This document shows positions 1-7,245 of a DNA stretch of 42,707 nt, in pieces (the first letter of the stretch is position 1; each line of letters begins with the position of its first letter). Under the pieces are notes generated by a model, which saw nothing but the letters and a program-made list of their open reading frames with translations, had not been told where the DNA came from and made no database searches. The DNA is from HGM13006 sp964518645 (GTDB lineage Bacteria; Bacillota; Clostridia; Oscillospirales; Oscillospiraceae). The DNA lies in contig CAZFGL010000003.1 of the NCBI GenBank assembly GCA_964518645.1, positions 1 to 42,707 of the forward strand. Direction: 5' to 3'. The position numbers were made by a program, and so were the translations under genes.

Positions 1-500
1 TCGTGGAGGATCTTCCAGAAGCCATCCTCACGGACATAGTCCTCGCCGTAGCGCTCCAGCATCCAGACGGCCATCTGCTTGCCGTTGGAGGAGATCCGGC
101 GGTAGAGCATACCGGTGGAGTAGTAAAGCGCACGGGCAGTCTTCAGATCCTCGCCAACCTCGACGATGGGGGTGCCGATGGCATGGAGAGAATACTCGGA
201 CAGGGGCAGGGGATCCATGTTTACGGTCTCAGGATACATCTCGTTGAACACGGGGTACAGGTTTCTGGCGTTGCCTTCCAGACCGCCGGCCCAGTTTGCC
301 ATAACCTCTTCACGGGTGTACATACCGGCCATGTTGTAGCCCCAGTAAATATCGTCCCGATACTTGGCCCAGAAGGTAGCGATTTCTTCGCTGGTGTGGC
401 CGGAAGCATGGAGGATTGCATGCCATGCATGGACGTTCTCGCAGGCCTGACCTGCTTCGATGATGGCAAGTTTGGTTTCAAAATCAATATTCTTTCTCAT
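1..500 (-). CDS. SnoaL-like (NTF2-fold) protein A3, 3' end outside window
   Basis: About 166 codons are visible from ATG at 500 and the frame is open to the window edge, so the C-terminus is missing. The start is fixed by an AGGAGGG ribosome-binding site just upstream. The visible part matches the SnoaL/NTF2-like alpha+beta barrel family: an N-terminal helix (residues 12-45) with Trp/His, then the barrel strand SLHAIGTPIVEV with His106 at the position of the catalytic His of BaiE, and the strand DYVREDGFWKILHE near the visible end. It is third in an operon, 12 bp after A2. Its long insertion before the His strand and its WMLERYGEDYV segment match B3 (14498-15277), so it is the A-block copy of that subfamily. 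Members include dehydratases and isomerases of cyclic or aromatic substrates; the reaction here is unknown. Confidence 0.85.
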   Translation of the reverse strand, partial: MRKNIDFETKLAIIEAGQACENVHAWHAILHASGHTSEEIATFWAKYRDDIYWGYNMAGMYTREEVMANWAGGLEGNARNLYPVFNEMYPETVNMDPLPLSEYSLHAIGTPIVEVGEDLKTARALYYSTGMLYRRISSNGKQMAVWMLERYGEDYVREDGFWKILH

Positions 501-512
501 GATCGTCCCTCC

Positions 513-1238
513 TTAACCCTTGTAATTGGGGTTACCCTCGGGGCCATTGCTGATGGCATCTTCAAAGGTAGCATGTTCCATGGTGATCTCGGGGTAGAAA
601 TAGTAGTTATAGAAGGAGTCATAAGCCTTGAACTGTACAGTGGGCTGACCGAATTCCTTCTCCAGATACTTGTCGCAGGGGGTGGTCTCCTCAGTCTTCA
701 GGGAAGCATAGGGGAAGCCGGGACGCAGAGCGAAGTCGGTGCCTGCGAAGTAGTGCCAGATCTTCCACTGGCCGTCCTCCAGAACCAGGTCGGCGCCGCA
801 GCGCTGGTTATCCCAGTAGCAGTCAACGTCCTTGTCGTTGGCGGGGTTGATCTCATAACCAATGGAATACCAGGTGACCTGAGCGGTCTTGTTGTCGTCG
901 GCAATGACGATCTTATAAGTGGTGAAGGGATGGCAGATGTCGGTGCCGGTGGCGCCGAAGGTGTTGCCGTCCACATAATACTTGCGGATGTTGTCCAGAC
1001 CCACATAGTAGCCCCAGTTACGGCCCAGGGTTGCGGAGTCGGCTCTTTCACGGGTCCAGAGCGTATCAATGATCTCTGCGCGCTGGTTTGCCTGCTCCAT
1101 AATGGCGCGCTTACTCATGACCTTCTTGACCTCTTCCACCTGATATGCACGCCATGCGCGCACTTCAGGGGTAAAATCCTCAGGCACGGAGTTGCTGAAC
1201 TCCATGCGGATCGCGGAGTTGGGATACTGAGATTTCAT
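513..1238 (-). CDS. SnoaL-like (NTF2-fold) protein A2
   Basis: 241 residues. I chose the ATG at 1238 (MKSQYP...) rather than the upstream in-frame ATG at 1256, because the first six codons of the longer version are themselves the GAGGAGGAG ribosome-binding site. A SnoaL-type NTF2 fold covers roughly residues 28-170: helix AYQVEEVKKVMSKRAIMEQA, a His strand with His103 (ICHPFTTYKI), and the family strand GQWKIWHYFAGTDF. About 70 residues rich in Tyr and Phe follow, beyond the usual domain. It starts 14 bp after A1 stops. Its WHYFAGTDF segment and overall layout match B2. The helix lacks the Tyr seen at the active-site-like position of B2 (RAIMEQA against HAFYHAA), so the two copies may differ in chemistry. 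Probably a cytosolic dehydratase- or isomerase-like enzyme, or a binding protein. Confidence 0.88.
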   Translation of the reverse strand: MKSQYPNSAIRMEFSNSVPEDFTPEVRAWRAYQVEEVKKVMSKRAIMEQANQRAEIIDTLWTRERADSATLGRNWGYYVGLDNIRKYYVDGNTFGATGTDICHPFTTYKIVIADDNKTAQVTWYSIGYEINPANDKDVDCYWDNQRCGADLVLEDGQWKIWHYFAGTDFALRPGFPYASLKTEETTPCDKYLEKEFGQPTVQFKAYDSFYNYYFYPEITMEHATFEDAISNGPEGNPNYKG

Positions 1239-1252
1239 GCTGTCTCCTCCTC

Positions 1253-1978
1253 TCAAATACCATAGCTGAAGGTCTCAGCCAGGGTGGTGTAAGGAACGGG
1301 CATTGCGGGAGGTGCCTGATAGGGACGATCCACGCTGTATGCACGGTAGATTTCCTTCTGAACATTGGGTACGGGCTCGGGAATCGCGAACTGAGCGAAC
1401 TCGGGCAGTTCGGGATACTTGCTCTCCTCAGTCCAGGGCTCTGCACAGGGATGATCGATATCCAGTGCATACAGAAGATTCAGGATCTTCCACTCCCCAT
1501 CCTCAAGGATCAGGTCAGCAGCCATGTATCCGATCTTCCAGATGCTCAGAGGCCCTCTGCTGGTAACACGGGTATCAGCTGCCTGGAACTGCCACAGTGC
1601 CTTTGCGCTCTGCATATCCTCAGCAACCTCGATCACGGGAGAATGCATATCAGTACCCTTGACATAGCCGGCGCCGAACATTTCCTCTTCGGTCTTTCCC
1701 TTAACCTTGTCGTTGTCTGCCCACTTCTCCATGACCAGTCTGGTCAGCTTCTTGGCTGCCTCCAGCTTCTCGGCATAATAACCCTTAACAGCATCGGCGC
1801 CCTTGAAATAACCATTGTTAAAGCCCAGGCACACGTCCTCGCGCTTGCTCCAGAACTGGGGAACCAGATCATAATCTGCCAGCATGTCGCAGTGTGCCAC
1901 CTTGCCTACCACATTCTGTACCTCGCGGATAATCATGCAGCGATCTGCCATTTCCTGCGGTGTATACTGTTTGCTCAA
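1253..1978 (-). CDS. SnoaL-like (NTF2-fold) protein A1, first gene of operon
   Basis: 241 residues, read from a TTG start at 1978 (MSKQYTPQEM). The upstream ATG at 2008 would place the AAAGGAGGAATCACC ribosome-binding site inside the protein, so TTG is preferred. It is a SnoaL/NTF2-like domain protein with His112 in MHSPVIEV at the BaiE-type catalytic His position and the strand LILEDGEWKILNLL. It ends in a proline-aromatic tail, PVPYTTLAETFSY. B1 (13095-13799) shares the DAVKGYY/EAVKGFM, GKTEEEM/GKSDEEI and tail segments, so the two are paralogous first genes of matching triplets. A sigma-A promoter lies at 2042-2069, divergent from the HxlR gene, which probably regulates this operon. Reaction and substrate are unknown. 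Confidence 0.88.
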   Translation of the reverse strand: MSKQYTPQEMADRCMIIREVQNVVGKVAHCDMLADYDLVPQFWSKREDVCLGFNNGYFKGADAVKGYYAEKLEAAKKLTRLVMEKWADNDKVKGKTEEEMFGAGYVKGTDMHSPVIEVAEDMQSAKALWQFQAADTRVTSRGPLSIWKIGYMAADLILEDGEWKILNLLYALDIDHPCAEPWTEESKYPELPEFAQFAIPEPVPNVQKEIYRAYSVDRPYQAPPAMPVPYTTLAETFSYGI

Positions 1979-2041
1979 GGTGATTCCTCCTTTAGATTCG
2001 ATTTCCAAAGCCCCCTGTGGGCCTCGGCGTTTCTATGTCTA

Positions 2042-2069
2042 AATTTACCCGGAACAGCGTAAAAGTCAA
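2042..2069 (-). promoter_or_regulatory. Sigma-A promoter of SnoaL triplet A
   Basis: On the minus strand, -35 TTGACT (2064-2069), a 16-bp spacer and -10 TAAATT (2042-2047), leaving a leader of about 60 nt before the TTG start. It is the only convincing promoter for the three-gene operon. Confidence 0.6.
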
Positions 2070-2125
2070 GAACACACATTTTCATGACAATGGACGGTTT
2101 CCCCTGTTTTAGGGTGTTTTCCGAA

Positions 2126-2146
2126 CTTTTCGTCACATTTGAAAAG
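2126..2146. promoter_or_regulatory. Inverted repeat, possible HxlR operator
   Basis: CTTTTC, 9 bp, GAAAAG, located between the divergent promoters of the SnoaL triplet and the HxlR gene. HxlR proteins bind as dimers to short palindromes near their own gene. The arms are only 6 bp, so this is weak. Confidence 0.3.
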
Positions 2147-2187
2147 AATGAACGGGAATTAAGAAGTCCGTTTTACCCCCTTTTTTG

Positions 2188-2193
2188 TATAAT
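2188..2193 (+). promoter_or_regulatory. -10 box of the HxlR gene
   Basis: TATAAT about 25 bp before the start codon, with no clear -35 at 17 bp. The short leader contains GGAAAGGGGG as ribosome-binding site. Lack of a good -35 suits a weak or activated promoter. Confidence 0.45.
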
Positions 2194-2218
2194 AAAAAGC
2201 AGGAAAGGGGGCAATCCT

Positions 2219-2779
2219 ATGACCAACACCAGCTGTGCTTCCATCGAGGCACTTTCCGGGAAATGGCGTCCGGAGCTGATTTATCTTCTGTCCAGAGGCT
2301 GTGTCCGCTGGGCCACACTGATCCACAGCATTCCTCAGGCTGCACCCAATGTTCTGACCCGCCAGCTGCGGGCACTGGAGCACGAGGGTTTCGTACAGCG
2401 GATCATCACCTCCGCCCATCCCCCTCAGGTGGTGGAGTACGCCCTGACCCCCCAGGCGCAGTCGCTCATTGCCCCCCTCAATCAGCTGCGGGACTGGTGC
2501 GGTGACACCGCCGCTGTCCCTGACTTCTCCGCCTGTCAGCGTGTGGTCTCCAGCAAGTGGATGCTGCCGATTTTAAAATCCCTGTCCCAGCCCCTCCGCT
2601 TCGGTGTCCTTCAGGAGCAGCTGCCGGGGATCGCCCGGGGGGTGCTCGCCTCCCAGCTTCAGGAGATGTGTGCCATGGCGCTGGTATCCCAGACCCGGTA
2701 CGAGGGGTTCCCCCCACGGGTGGATTACAGTCTGACAGACAGGGGGCTTGCCCTGATACAGATCCTCATCCCCGACTAA
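2219..2779 (+). CDS. Tandem HxlR-family transcriptional regulator (two HTH domains in one chain)
   Basis: 186 residues from ATG 2219, preceded by an AAAGGGGG ribosome-binding site. The open frame extends 45 codons upstream, but that part runs through the promoter and is not coding. The first HxlR winged helix is residues 1-90 (SIEALSGKWRPELIYLL, then NVLTRQLRALEHEGFVQR, then VEYALTPQAQSL). The second is residues 95-186 (VVSSKWMLPILKSL, GVLASQLQEM, VDYSLTDRGLALIQIL). Normal HxlR proteins are about 110-120 residues with one domain and work as homodimers, so this is a fused pseudo-dimer. It is divergent from the SnoaL triplet A and very likely controls it. HxlR members often respond to electrophiles, aldehydes or quinones; the ligand here is unknown. 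Confidence 0.9.
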   Translation: MTNTSCASIEALSGKWRPELIYLLSRGCVRWATLIHSIPQAAPNVLTRQLRALEHEGFVQRIITSAHPPQVVEYALTPQAQSLIAPLNQLRDWCGDTAAVPDFSACQRVVSSKWMLPILKSLSQPLRFGVLQEQLPGIARGVLASQLQEMCAMALVSQTRYEGFPPRVDYSLTDRGLALIQILIPD

Positions 2780-2798
2780 CAGCTATCATAGATACAGG

Positions 2799-2834
2799 AA
2801 GAGCGTGCCGCATAATGCAGCACGCTCTTTTTTA
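2799..2834. terminator. Bidirectional terminator between HxlR and AraC genes
   Basis: Perfect 10-bp stem AAGAGCGTGC / GCACGCTCTT with an 11-nt loop and a T-run on the plus strand. It overlaps the stop codon of the convergent AraC gene. Confidence 0.85.
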
Positions 2835-4118
2835 TCCTTTTTTCTGGCGGATCTTTCCGGGAGCCACACCCTCTACATTGGTGAAGGCCCGGTACATGGT
2901 GGCAAGGCTGCAATAGCCCACTGCCTCTGCAATATCCTGTACAGAGTCATCGGTGGTCAGCAGCAGCTCCCGTGCCTTTTTCACTCTGGCTCTGTGAAGC
3001 ACATCATTAACGCTCTCTCCAAAATACTGCCGGAAATTCTCCGCTGCCTCCCGGGGCTTGAGCTTAAACTCTCTGGCTACCGCAGTCAGACCCATATTCA
3101 TATCCGTGGCGTTTTCCTCCACATAGGCACGAATGTCCCGCATCAGCCGGTCATGGCGCTGCTCCGAGCGGAGCTTCGCATGCTCCACAAGTCGCTGGGC
3201 AATGGACATACTCTGATCCAGATACCCCTCCAAATTGGTCTGGGATACCAGCTCTCTGCTGAAATCTATCTGGGAGATATACCGCCAATCCGCCAGATCC
3301 TGCTCCGCCAGCTGATACTGAAGCAGAGAAATAAACCGGTTGGTGGTCAGATCCAGCGTGGTGGGATAGGGCATACCGATGCTGTTGTCCGCAATTTTCT
3401 CCAGCTGCCCCCGGATATGCAGCCGGGCCGCCTCCACATCCCCTGCCCGGACACTGCCGCAGATGCGCTCAGAGGACTGGAAGAAGGTCTGTTCAAACTG
3501 CATCCGCTGCTTTGTATCGGCGATCCGCAGCAGCGCATTCTTTGGAATCACAAAGGCTCTTGAGATCTTATCTCCGTAGAACACACGGCTTTTCTCCACG
3601 TCCTGAATGGTCATATAGGCGGTTTCGATCTGCTCCACCTGTTCCCAGCGGTCACTGATCGTCACATGGGCGCTGAATCCAAAGTTTTCTTTGTCGTAGC
3701 GCACCTCGTCCAGACAGCTGGCAATCACCTGCTCCTCCTGATCCCCGGTGTAGAGGATCCCGAACAGGCTGCCCATCAGAAGGACAAAAATACCCCCGGG
3801 AATATCCCGCAGCAGCTGGGTCAAATGCTCCCGCATTGCCGCATACATATTCAGCCGGCAATTATGCCGGAAGCGTCCGGAGACCTCCTGCAAAATCGGA
3901 TCATTCACCCGGTACTGCACCACCCGGAAGGGGCCGTCGGGCAGATCAAAGCCCAGATACCGGAGCTGATCCTGAATATCCTGCCCCATTTCGCCGCCCC
4001 GGAGCAGCAGGGCACTGACCACACCGTACAGTTCAGATGGGATCTGCTGCTGTGACAGCGCTCCCACCGCCACAATGGGAGACTCATTTGCATCCTGACA
4101 CCAGTTCCTGGGTTCCAT
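2832..4118 (-). CDS. AraC-family transcriptional regulator
   Basis: 428 residues from ATG 4118, with AGGAGG 7 bp upstream; the longer frame to 4163 would read through that site. The C-terminal 100 residues are an AraC/XylS double HTH: a first helix-turn-helix around GLTAVAREFKLKPREAAENF and a second at SVQDIAEAVGYCSLATMYRAF, with the usual Phe-Pro-type end replaced by EGVAPGKIRQ. The N-terminal 320 residues have no domain I recognise. They look like a soluble sensor region with a helical middle, of the size seen in two-component-derived YesN-like regulators, but no receiver Asp motif is evident. It is divergent from the Gly-Pro-repeat gene and ene-reductase, whose intergenic region carries a two-copy direct repeat suited to AraC binding. 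Probable activator of that operon. Confidence 0.9.
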   Translation of the reverse strand: MEPRNWCQDANESPIVAVGALSQQQIPSELYGVVSALLLRGGEMGQDIQDQLRYLGFDLPDGPFRVVQYRVNDPILQEVSGRFRHNCRLNMYAAMREHLTQLLRDIPGGIFVLLMGSLFGILYTGDQEEQVIASCLDEVRYDKENFGFSAHVTISDRWEQVEQIETAYMTIQDVEKSRVFYGDKISRAFVIPKNALLRIADTKQRMQFEQTFFQSSERICGSVRAGDVEAARLHIRGQLEKIADNSIGMPYPTTLDLTTNRFISLLQYQLAEQDLADWRYISQIDFSRELVSQTNLEGYLDQSMSIAQRLVEHAKLRSEQRHDRLMRDIRAYVEENATDMNMGLTAVAREFKLKPREAAENFRQYFGESVNDVLHRARVKKARELLLTTDDSVQDIAEAVGYCSLATMYRAFTNVEGVAPGKIRQKKG

Positions 4119-4149
4119 GTTACGCCTCCTGTTTGAATCATTTGTCCCA

Positions 4150-4155
4150 ATTATA
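4150..4155 (-). promoter_or_regulatory. Extended -10 promoter of the AraC gene
   Basis: On the minus strand TGC-TATAAT lies about 32 bp before the start codon. There is no clear -35, typical of an extended -10 promoter. Confidence 0.55.
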
Positions 4156-4216
4156 GCACACAAGTTTTACAAAAGACAGGAATTTTCCATTTTCAGAAGA
4201 TGTTTTTTTCGTGGCT

Positions 4217-4254
4217 CTCCCGTTCCTCAAATCCCGCTCCCGTTTCTCATTTCC
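4217..4254. promoter_or_regulatory. 18-bp direct repeat with 20-bp period, candidate AraC operator
   Basis: Two copies, 4217-4234 (CTCCCGTTCCTCAAATCC) and 4237-4254 (CTCCCGTTTCTCATTTCC), agree at 15 of 18 positions. The 20-bp period is about two helical turns, the geometry expected for an AraC-family dimer on direct half-sites. The pair lies 43 bp upstream of the -35 box of the divergent operon. Confidence 0.5.
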
Positions 4255-4297
4255 TGCGAAAGGGGGGATTCTGCCTTTGTCATGGTTTTGTACCCTC

Positions 4298-4327
4298 TTG
4301 ACGATTGGCAGTTTTCTGAGGAATAAT
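4298..4327 (+). promoter_or_regulatory. Promoter of the Gly-Pro protein / ene-reductase operon
   Basis: -35 TTGACG (4298-4303), 18-bp spacer, -10 AATAAT (4322-4327). The leader carries a small GCGGG-ACTT-CCCGC hairpin (4348-4361) just before the AGGAGG site. Confidence 0.55.
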
Positions 4328-4380
4328 GAAGGCGTAAACCAAACCCGGCGGGACTTCCCGCGCATTAGGAGGTAAACATT

Positions 4381-5118
4381 ATGGCAGAAATCAAACGCTT
4401 TAATTTTAATCAGGTAGCAGCAGATCTTGGTTATGTGGCTGAGCCCGGCCCCGGTGGTCCCGGTGGTCCCGGTGGTGGCAAGCCCGCAGGTGGTCCCGGT
4501 GGCCCCGGCGGTGGCAAGCCCGCAGGCGCCCCCAATTTCAGCGATCCCGAGCTGATCAAGAAGAACGCACAGCGTTTTAAGGTCATGTGGCCCGACGAGC
4601 GTTCCATGCGTCTGCTTGACTATTTCAACGATTATGTAGAGTCCGGTGCCCCCATCGACTTCGAGGGTCACTCCATCTGCTGGGCTATGATCGCTCTGCA
4701 GCAGAAGCTGCTGAAGAATCAGGTTCTCATGTATATGCCTCCCTTCGGCAAGAGCCTTGAGATGCTTCCCATGAAGCGGGTGGCAGAGCCCAAGGACAAC
4801 CCCATGATGAAGTTCGACGTCACCGAAGAGGGCAATGACGTTCGCATTGTTGTCACCCTGCTGGGTGGCGGCAACCCCGATCCCTTCCAGATGTCTCTGG
4901 GCGATGTGGAGATCAAGGAGATCGGTTCCGGCAAGAACATCTGGCTGGAGCTGGTCGGTGGCCACTTCCTGTTCATGTTTGCAATGCCCAAGACCTTCGG
5001 TGGCGACTGCAACACCATGTACTATAAGGAGGGTGGCGAGACCTGGTACTGTGTCGCTTCCAACGATCCCGCCGTCAAGGTGGGCGACAAGCCCGAAAAG
5101 AGTCCCTTCGAGGCTTAA
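4381..5118 (+). CDS. Unknown protein with Gly-Pro-Lys tandem repeat
   Basis: 245 residues, start fixed by TTAGGAGG 9 bp upstream. I do not recognise the family. The N-terminus (1-20) is a short polar/aliphatic segment with no signal peptide. Residues 22-49 are a low-complexity stretch built from two copies of the 12-residue unit GPGGPGGGKPAG. Residues 50-110 look helical (SDPELIKKNAQRFKVMW, then LLDYFNDYV) and residues 115-240 look mainly beta, with MMKFDVTEEGNDVRIVVTLL and a GGHFLFMF strand. It is predicted to be cytosolic. It is followed after 88 bp by an ene-reductase gene and is probably co-transcribed with it. A similar Gly-Pro stretch occurs in the deacetylase at 24205-25275, the only other such protein in the window. 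It may be a partner or small-molecule-binding protein of the ene-reductase; that is inference from position only. Confidence 0.85.
   Translation: MAEIKRFNFNQVAADLGYVAEPGPGGPGGPGGGKPAGGPGGPGGGKPAGAPNFSDPELIKKNAQRFKVMWPDERSMRLLDYFNDYVESGAPIDFEGHSICWAMIALQQKLLKNQVLMYMPPFGKSLEMLPMKRVAEPKDNPMMKFDVTEEGNDVRIVVTLLGGGNPDPFQMSLGDVEIKEIGSGKNIWLELVGGHFLFMFAMPKTFGGDCNTMYYKEGGETWYCVASNDPAVKVGDKPEKSPFEA
4456..4527 (+). repeat. Two tandem 36-bp in-frame repeats encoding GPGGPGGGKPAG
   Basis: Copies 4456-4491 and 4492-4527 differ only at third-codon-type positions (T to C changes), so the protein repeat is conserved while the DNA has drifted. That points to selection on the peptide rather than recent slippage. 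Confidence 0.8.
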
Positions 5119-5146
5119 CATAACATCCTCTTTTCTTTAGTCGTAG

Positions 5147-5172
5147 GGCGGATACGCATTTGCGTGTCCGCC
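5147..5172. repeat. REP-like imperfect palindrome in the intergenic space
   Basis: GGCGGATACGCA / TGCGTGTCCGCC with a TT loop and one G-T wobble, framed by TCGTAGGG and a GCG end. There is no T-run, so it is not a classical terminator. From memory, elements of the form CGTAGGGGCGG...CCGCCCG are dispersed in Oscillospiraceae genomes. It could act as an attenuator or processing site between the two cistrons. Confidence 0.5.
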
Positions 5173-5206
5173 TGCGTCATAACAACCACCGTAAAGGAGC
5201 AGCTGT

Positions 5207-7189
5207 ATGAAATATCCCCTTCTCTCCAGTCCCCTGAAGATTGGAAACCTTACTCTGAAAAACCGTATGATCTCCGCCCCCACCTCCCTTGCGGAGCTTG
5301 GCCCCGGCGGTGTATTTACCAAAGAAAACATTGCATACTATGAACTCCGCGCCAAGGGTGGCGCTGCAATCGTCAATCTGGGCGAGGCCGTTGCCCACGG
5401 TGCCACCGGCCCAGATCACCCCTCCATGATCACTCTGGATAATCCCAGCGCAGTTCCCTCCCTGTTCGATGCAGTCGCTGCCATCCACAAGCACGGTGCC
5501 TATGCCTCCATCGAGTTCGGTCACGGTGGCAAGCGCTGTAACCCTGCGTTTCTTCCCGGCAATGTACTTCCCATCGGCCCCTGCGACATTTTTGACGACA
5601 AGGGCAATAAAACCGTCCGGGGTATGGACAGAAAACTGATGGACGACGTGATCGGCGGCTACCGCCGCTCCGCAGCCAACTGCGCCGCTGCCGGCATGGA
5701 CATTCTCACCATCCACCTGGGCCACGGCTGGCTGCTGGGGGAATTTCTCTCCGAGCTGAGCAACCACCGTACCGATGAATACGGAGGCAGCCGGGAAAAC
5801 CGGTGCCGTTTTGTCATCGAGGTGCTTCAGGCCGTCCGTCAGGGAGCACCCAAATGTCTCATTGAGATCCGCATCTCCGGTTCCGAGTTGACCCAGGGTG
5901 GCTACGACCTGACCGAGGGCGTGGAGCTGTGTAAGGTTCTGGAGCCTTATGTGGACATGTACAACATTTCCGCCGGTGTTATGGAGGATCTGTTTACCTG
6001 GATCCTGATGCACCCCAGCATGTTTGTTCCCGACGGATGCAATGTTTATCTGGCAGAGGCCGTTAAGAAGGCCGTCAGCAAGCCCGTGTCCTGTGTCGGT
6101 GCCCTGGGCGATCCCGACCAGATGGAGGAGATCCTCCGCACCGGCAAGGCAGACATGATTGCGCTGGGACGTGGCCTTGTGGCTGACCCGGATCTGCCCA
6201 AAAAGGTCATTGCAGGAAAAAAGGAGGACATCCGCCGCTGCCTCAGATGTTATACCTGTCAGGGTCAGATGATGAAGACCCGGAATATCATCTGCTCCGT
6301 CAACCCGGTGATCGGTCAGGAGTTCGACGCAAAATATCGCCTTCCCGCTGCCCGGAAGCACCGTGTGGCCGTGGTGGGCGGTGGCCCCGGTGGCATGCAG
6401 GCTGCCATCACCGCTGCGGAGCGCGGACATGAGGTCACCCTCTATGAAAAGACCGATTCCCTTGGAGGCGCGCTGAAATTCGCAGAGCACGAGGACTTCA
6501 AGGTGCTCCTGTTCAAGTTCTCCCAGTGGCAGATCCACACCATGGAGCAGCTTGGTGTCAAGGTGGTTCTGAACTGCAACGTGACCCGGGAGTTTCTGGA
6601 CAGTCTGGATGTTGATGACGTGATCTGCGCTGTGGGTGCCGACCCCATTATCCCCAGCCAGTTCGGTATTCCCGGCGATAACTACGTTCTCGGCACCGAT
6701 CTGTTTGATGATGGTGTCACCATCGGCAAGCAGGTGGTCATTATGGGCGGCGGTCTGGTAGGCTGTGAGACTGCCCTCCATCTGGCCGAAGAGGGTCACC
6801 ATGTGACCATTATCGAAATGGCCCCCGAGATTGCTGCGGAAACCACCGCTGCCCATCGCCGTGCCCTGAAGGTTCGGATGGGTCTCCATCCGGATATGGC
6901 CGGTGGCACCAATGTAAAGTCAACTCTGGTCCCCCCGGTGCTGGCTACCTCCACCAAATGCAAGGCCATCACCGATCAGGGCGTCATCGCCATCACCCCC
7001 GAGGGTGAGGAGAAGCTTTTCCCGGCAGATACCGTTATCTGCGCACTGGGTCTCCGGGCTAGAACCGGTGTTGTGGATCAGCTCCGGGAAACCCGGCACA
7101 ACTTCATTCCCATTGGCGACTGCATGAAGCCCCAGCAGGTAACACAGGCCGTTCGTGGCGGTTATGATGCTGCTGTTGCCCTGGATTGA
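5207..7189 (+). CDS. NADH-dependent flavin/Fe-S ene-reductase (BaiCD / 2-enoate reductase family), copy 1
   Basis: 660 residues, the normal family length. Residues 1-340 are an old-yellow-enzyme FMN TIM barrel (LKIGNLTLKNRMISAPT at the start, NHRTDEYGGSRENR near 186-199). Four Cys at 345, 348, 351 and 363 form the 4Fe-4S site. An FAD Rossmann motif GGGPGG is at 391-396 and an NAD(H) motif GGGLVG at 514-519. Such enzymes pass hydride from NADH through FAD and the cluster to FMN and reduce activated C=C bonds (2-enoates, dienoyl-CoA, bile-acid or steroid enones). The proton-donor Tyr of 2,4-dienoyl-CoA reductase (GYL) is Trp175 here (HGWLLGEF), so the substrate or proton donor probably differs. 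The start follows AAAGGAG. Probably in an operon with the Gly-Pro protein; a strong terminator follows. Confidence 0.95.
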   Translation: MKYPLLSSPLKIGNLTLKNRMISAPTSLAELGPGGVFTKENIAYYELRAKGGAAIVNLGEAVAHGATGPDHPSMITLDNPSAVPSLFDAVAAIHKHGAYASIEFGHGGKRCNPAFLPGNVLPIGPCDIFDDKGNKTVRGMDRKLMDDVIGGYRRSAANCAAAGMDILTIHLGHGWLLGEFLSELSNHRTDEYGGSRENRCRFVIEVLQAVRQGAPKCLIEIRISGSELTQGGYDLTEGVELCKVLEPYVDMYNISAGVMEDLFTWILMHPSMFVPDGCNVYLAEAVKKAVSKPVSCVGALGDPDQMEEILRTGKADMIALGRGLVADPDLPKKVIAGKKEDIRRCLRCYTCQGQMMKTRNIICSVNPVIGQEFDAKYRLPAARKHRVAVVGGGPGGMQAAITAAERGHEVTLYEKTDSLGGALKFAEHEDFKVLLFKFSQWQIHTMEQLGVKVVLNCNVTREFLDSLDVDDVICAVGADPIIPSQFGIPGDNYVLGTDLFDDGVTIGKQVVIMGGGLVGCETALHLAEEGHHVTIIEMAPEIAAETTAAHRRALKVRMGLHPDMAGGTNVKSTLVPPVLATSTKCKAITDQGVIAITPEGEEKLFPADTVICALGLRARTGVVDQLRETRHNFIPIGDCMKPQQVTQAVRGGYDAAVALD

Positions 7190-7207
7190 TCCCCATATTA
7201 TATCTTT

Positions 7208-7245
7208 GGCTGCTGCAAACTCCGGTTTTGCAGCAGCCGTTTTTT
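7208..7245 (+). terminator. Rho-independent terminator after ene-reductase 1
   Basis: 12-bp perfect stem GGCTGCTGCAAA / TTTGCAGCAGCC followed by six T. It abuts the end of the convergent antiporter gene. Confidence 0.9.

Noticed and set aside
3..1265. 420-codon plus-strand open frame over the SnoaL triplet A
   Set aside because: Antisense shadow: the minus-strand frames have ribosome-binding sites, correct starts and clear SnoaL motifs; the plus frame has none of these.
5177..6889. 570-codon minus-strand open frame antisense to ene-reductase 1
   Set aside because: Low-complexity Gly/His/Val composition typical of antisense of GC-rich coding DNA; the plus strand has complete FMN, Fe-S, FAD and NAD motifs.
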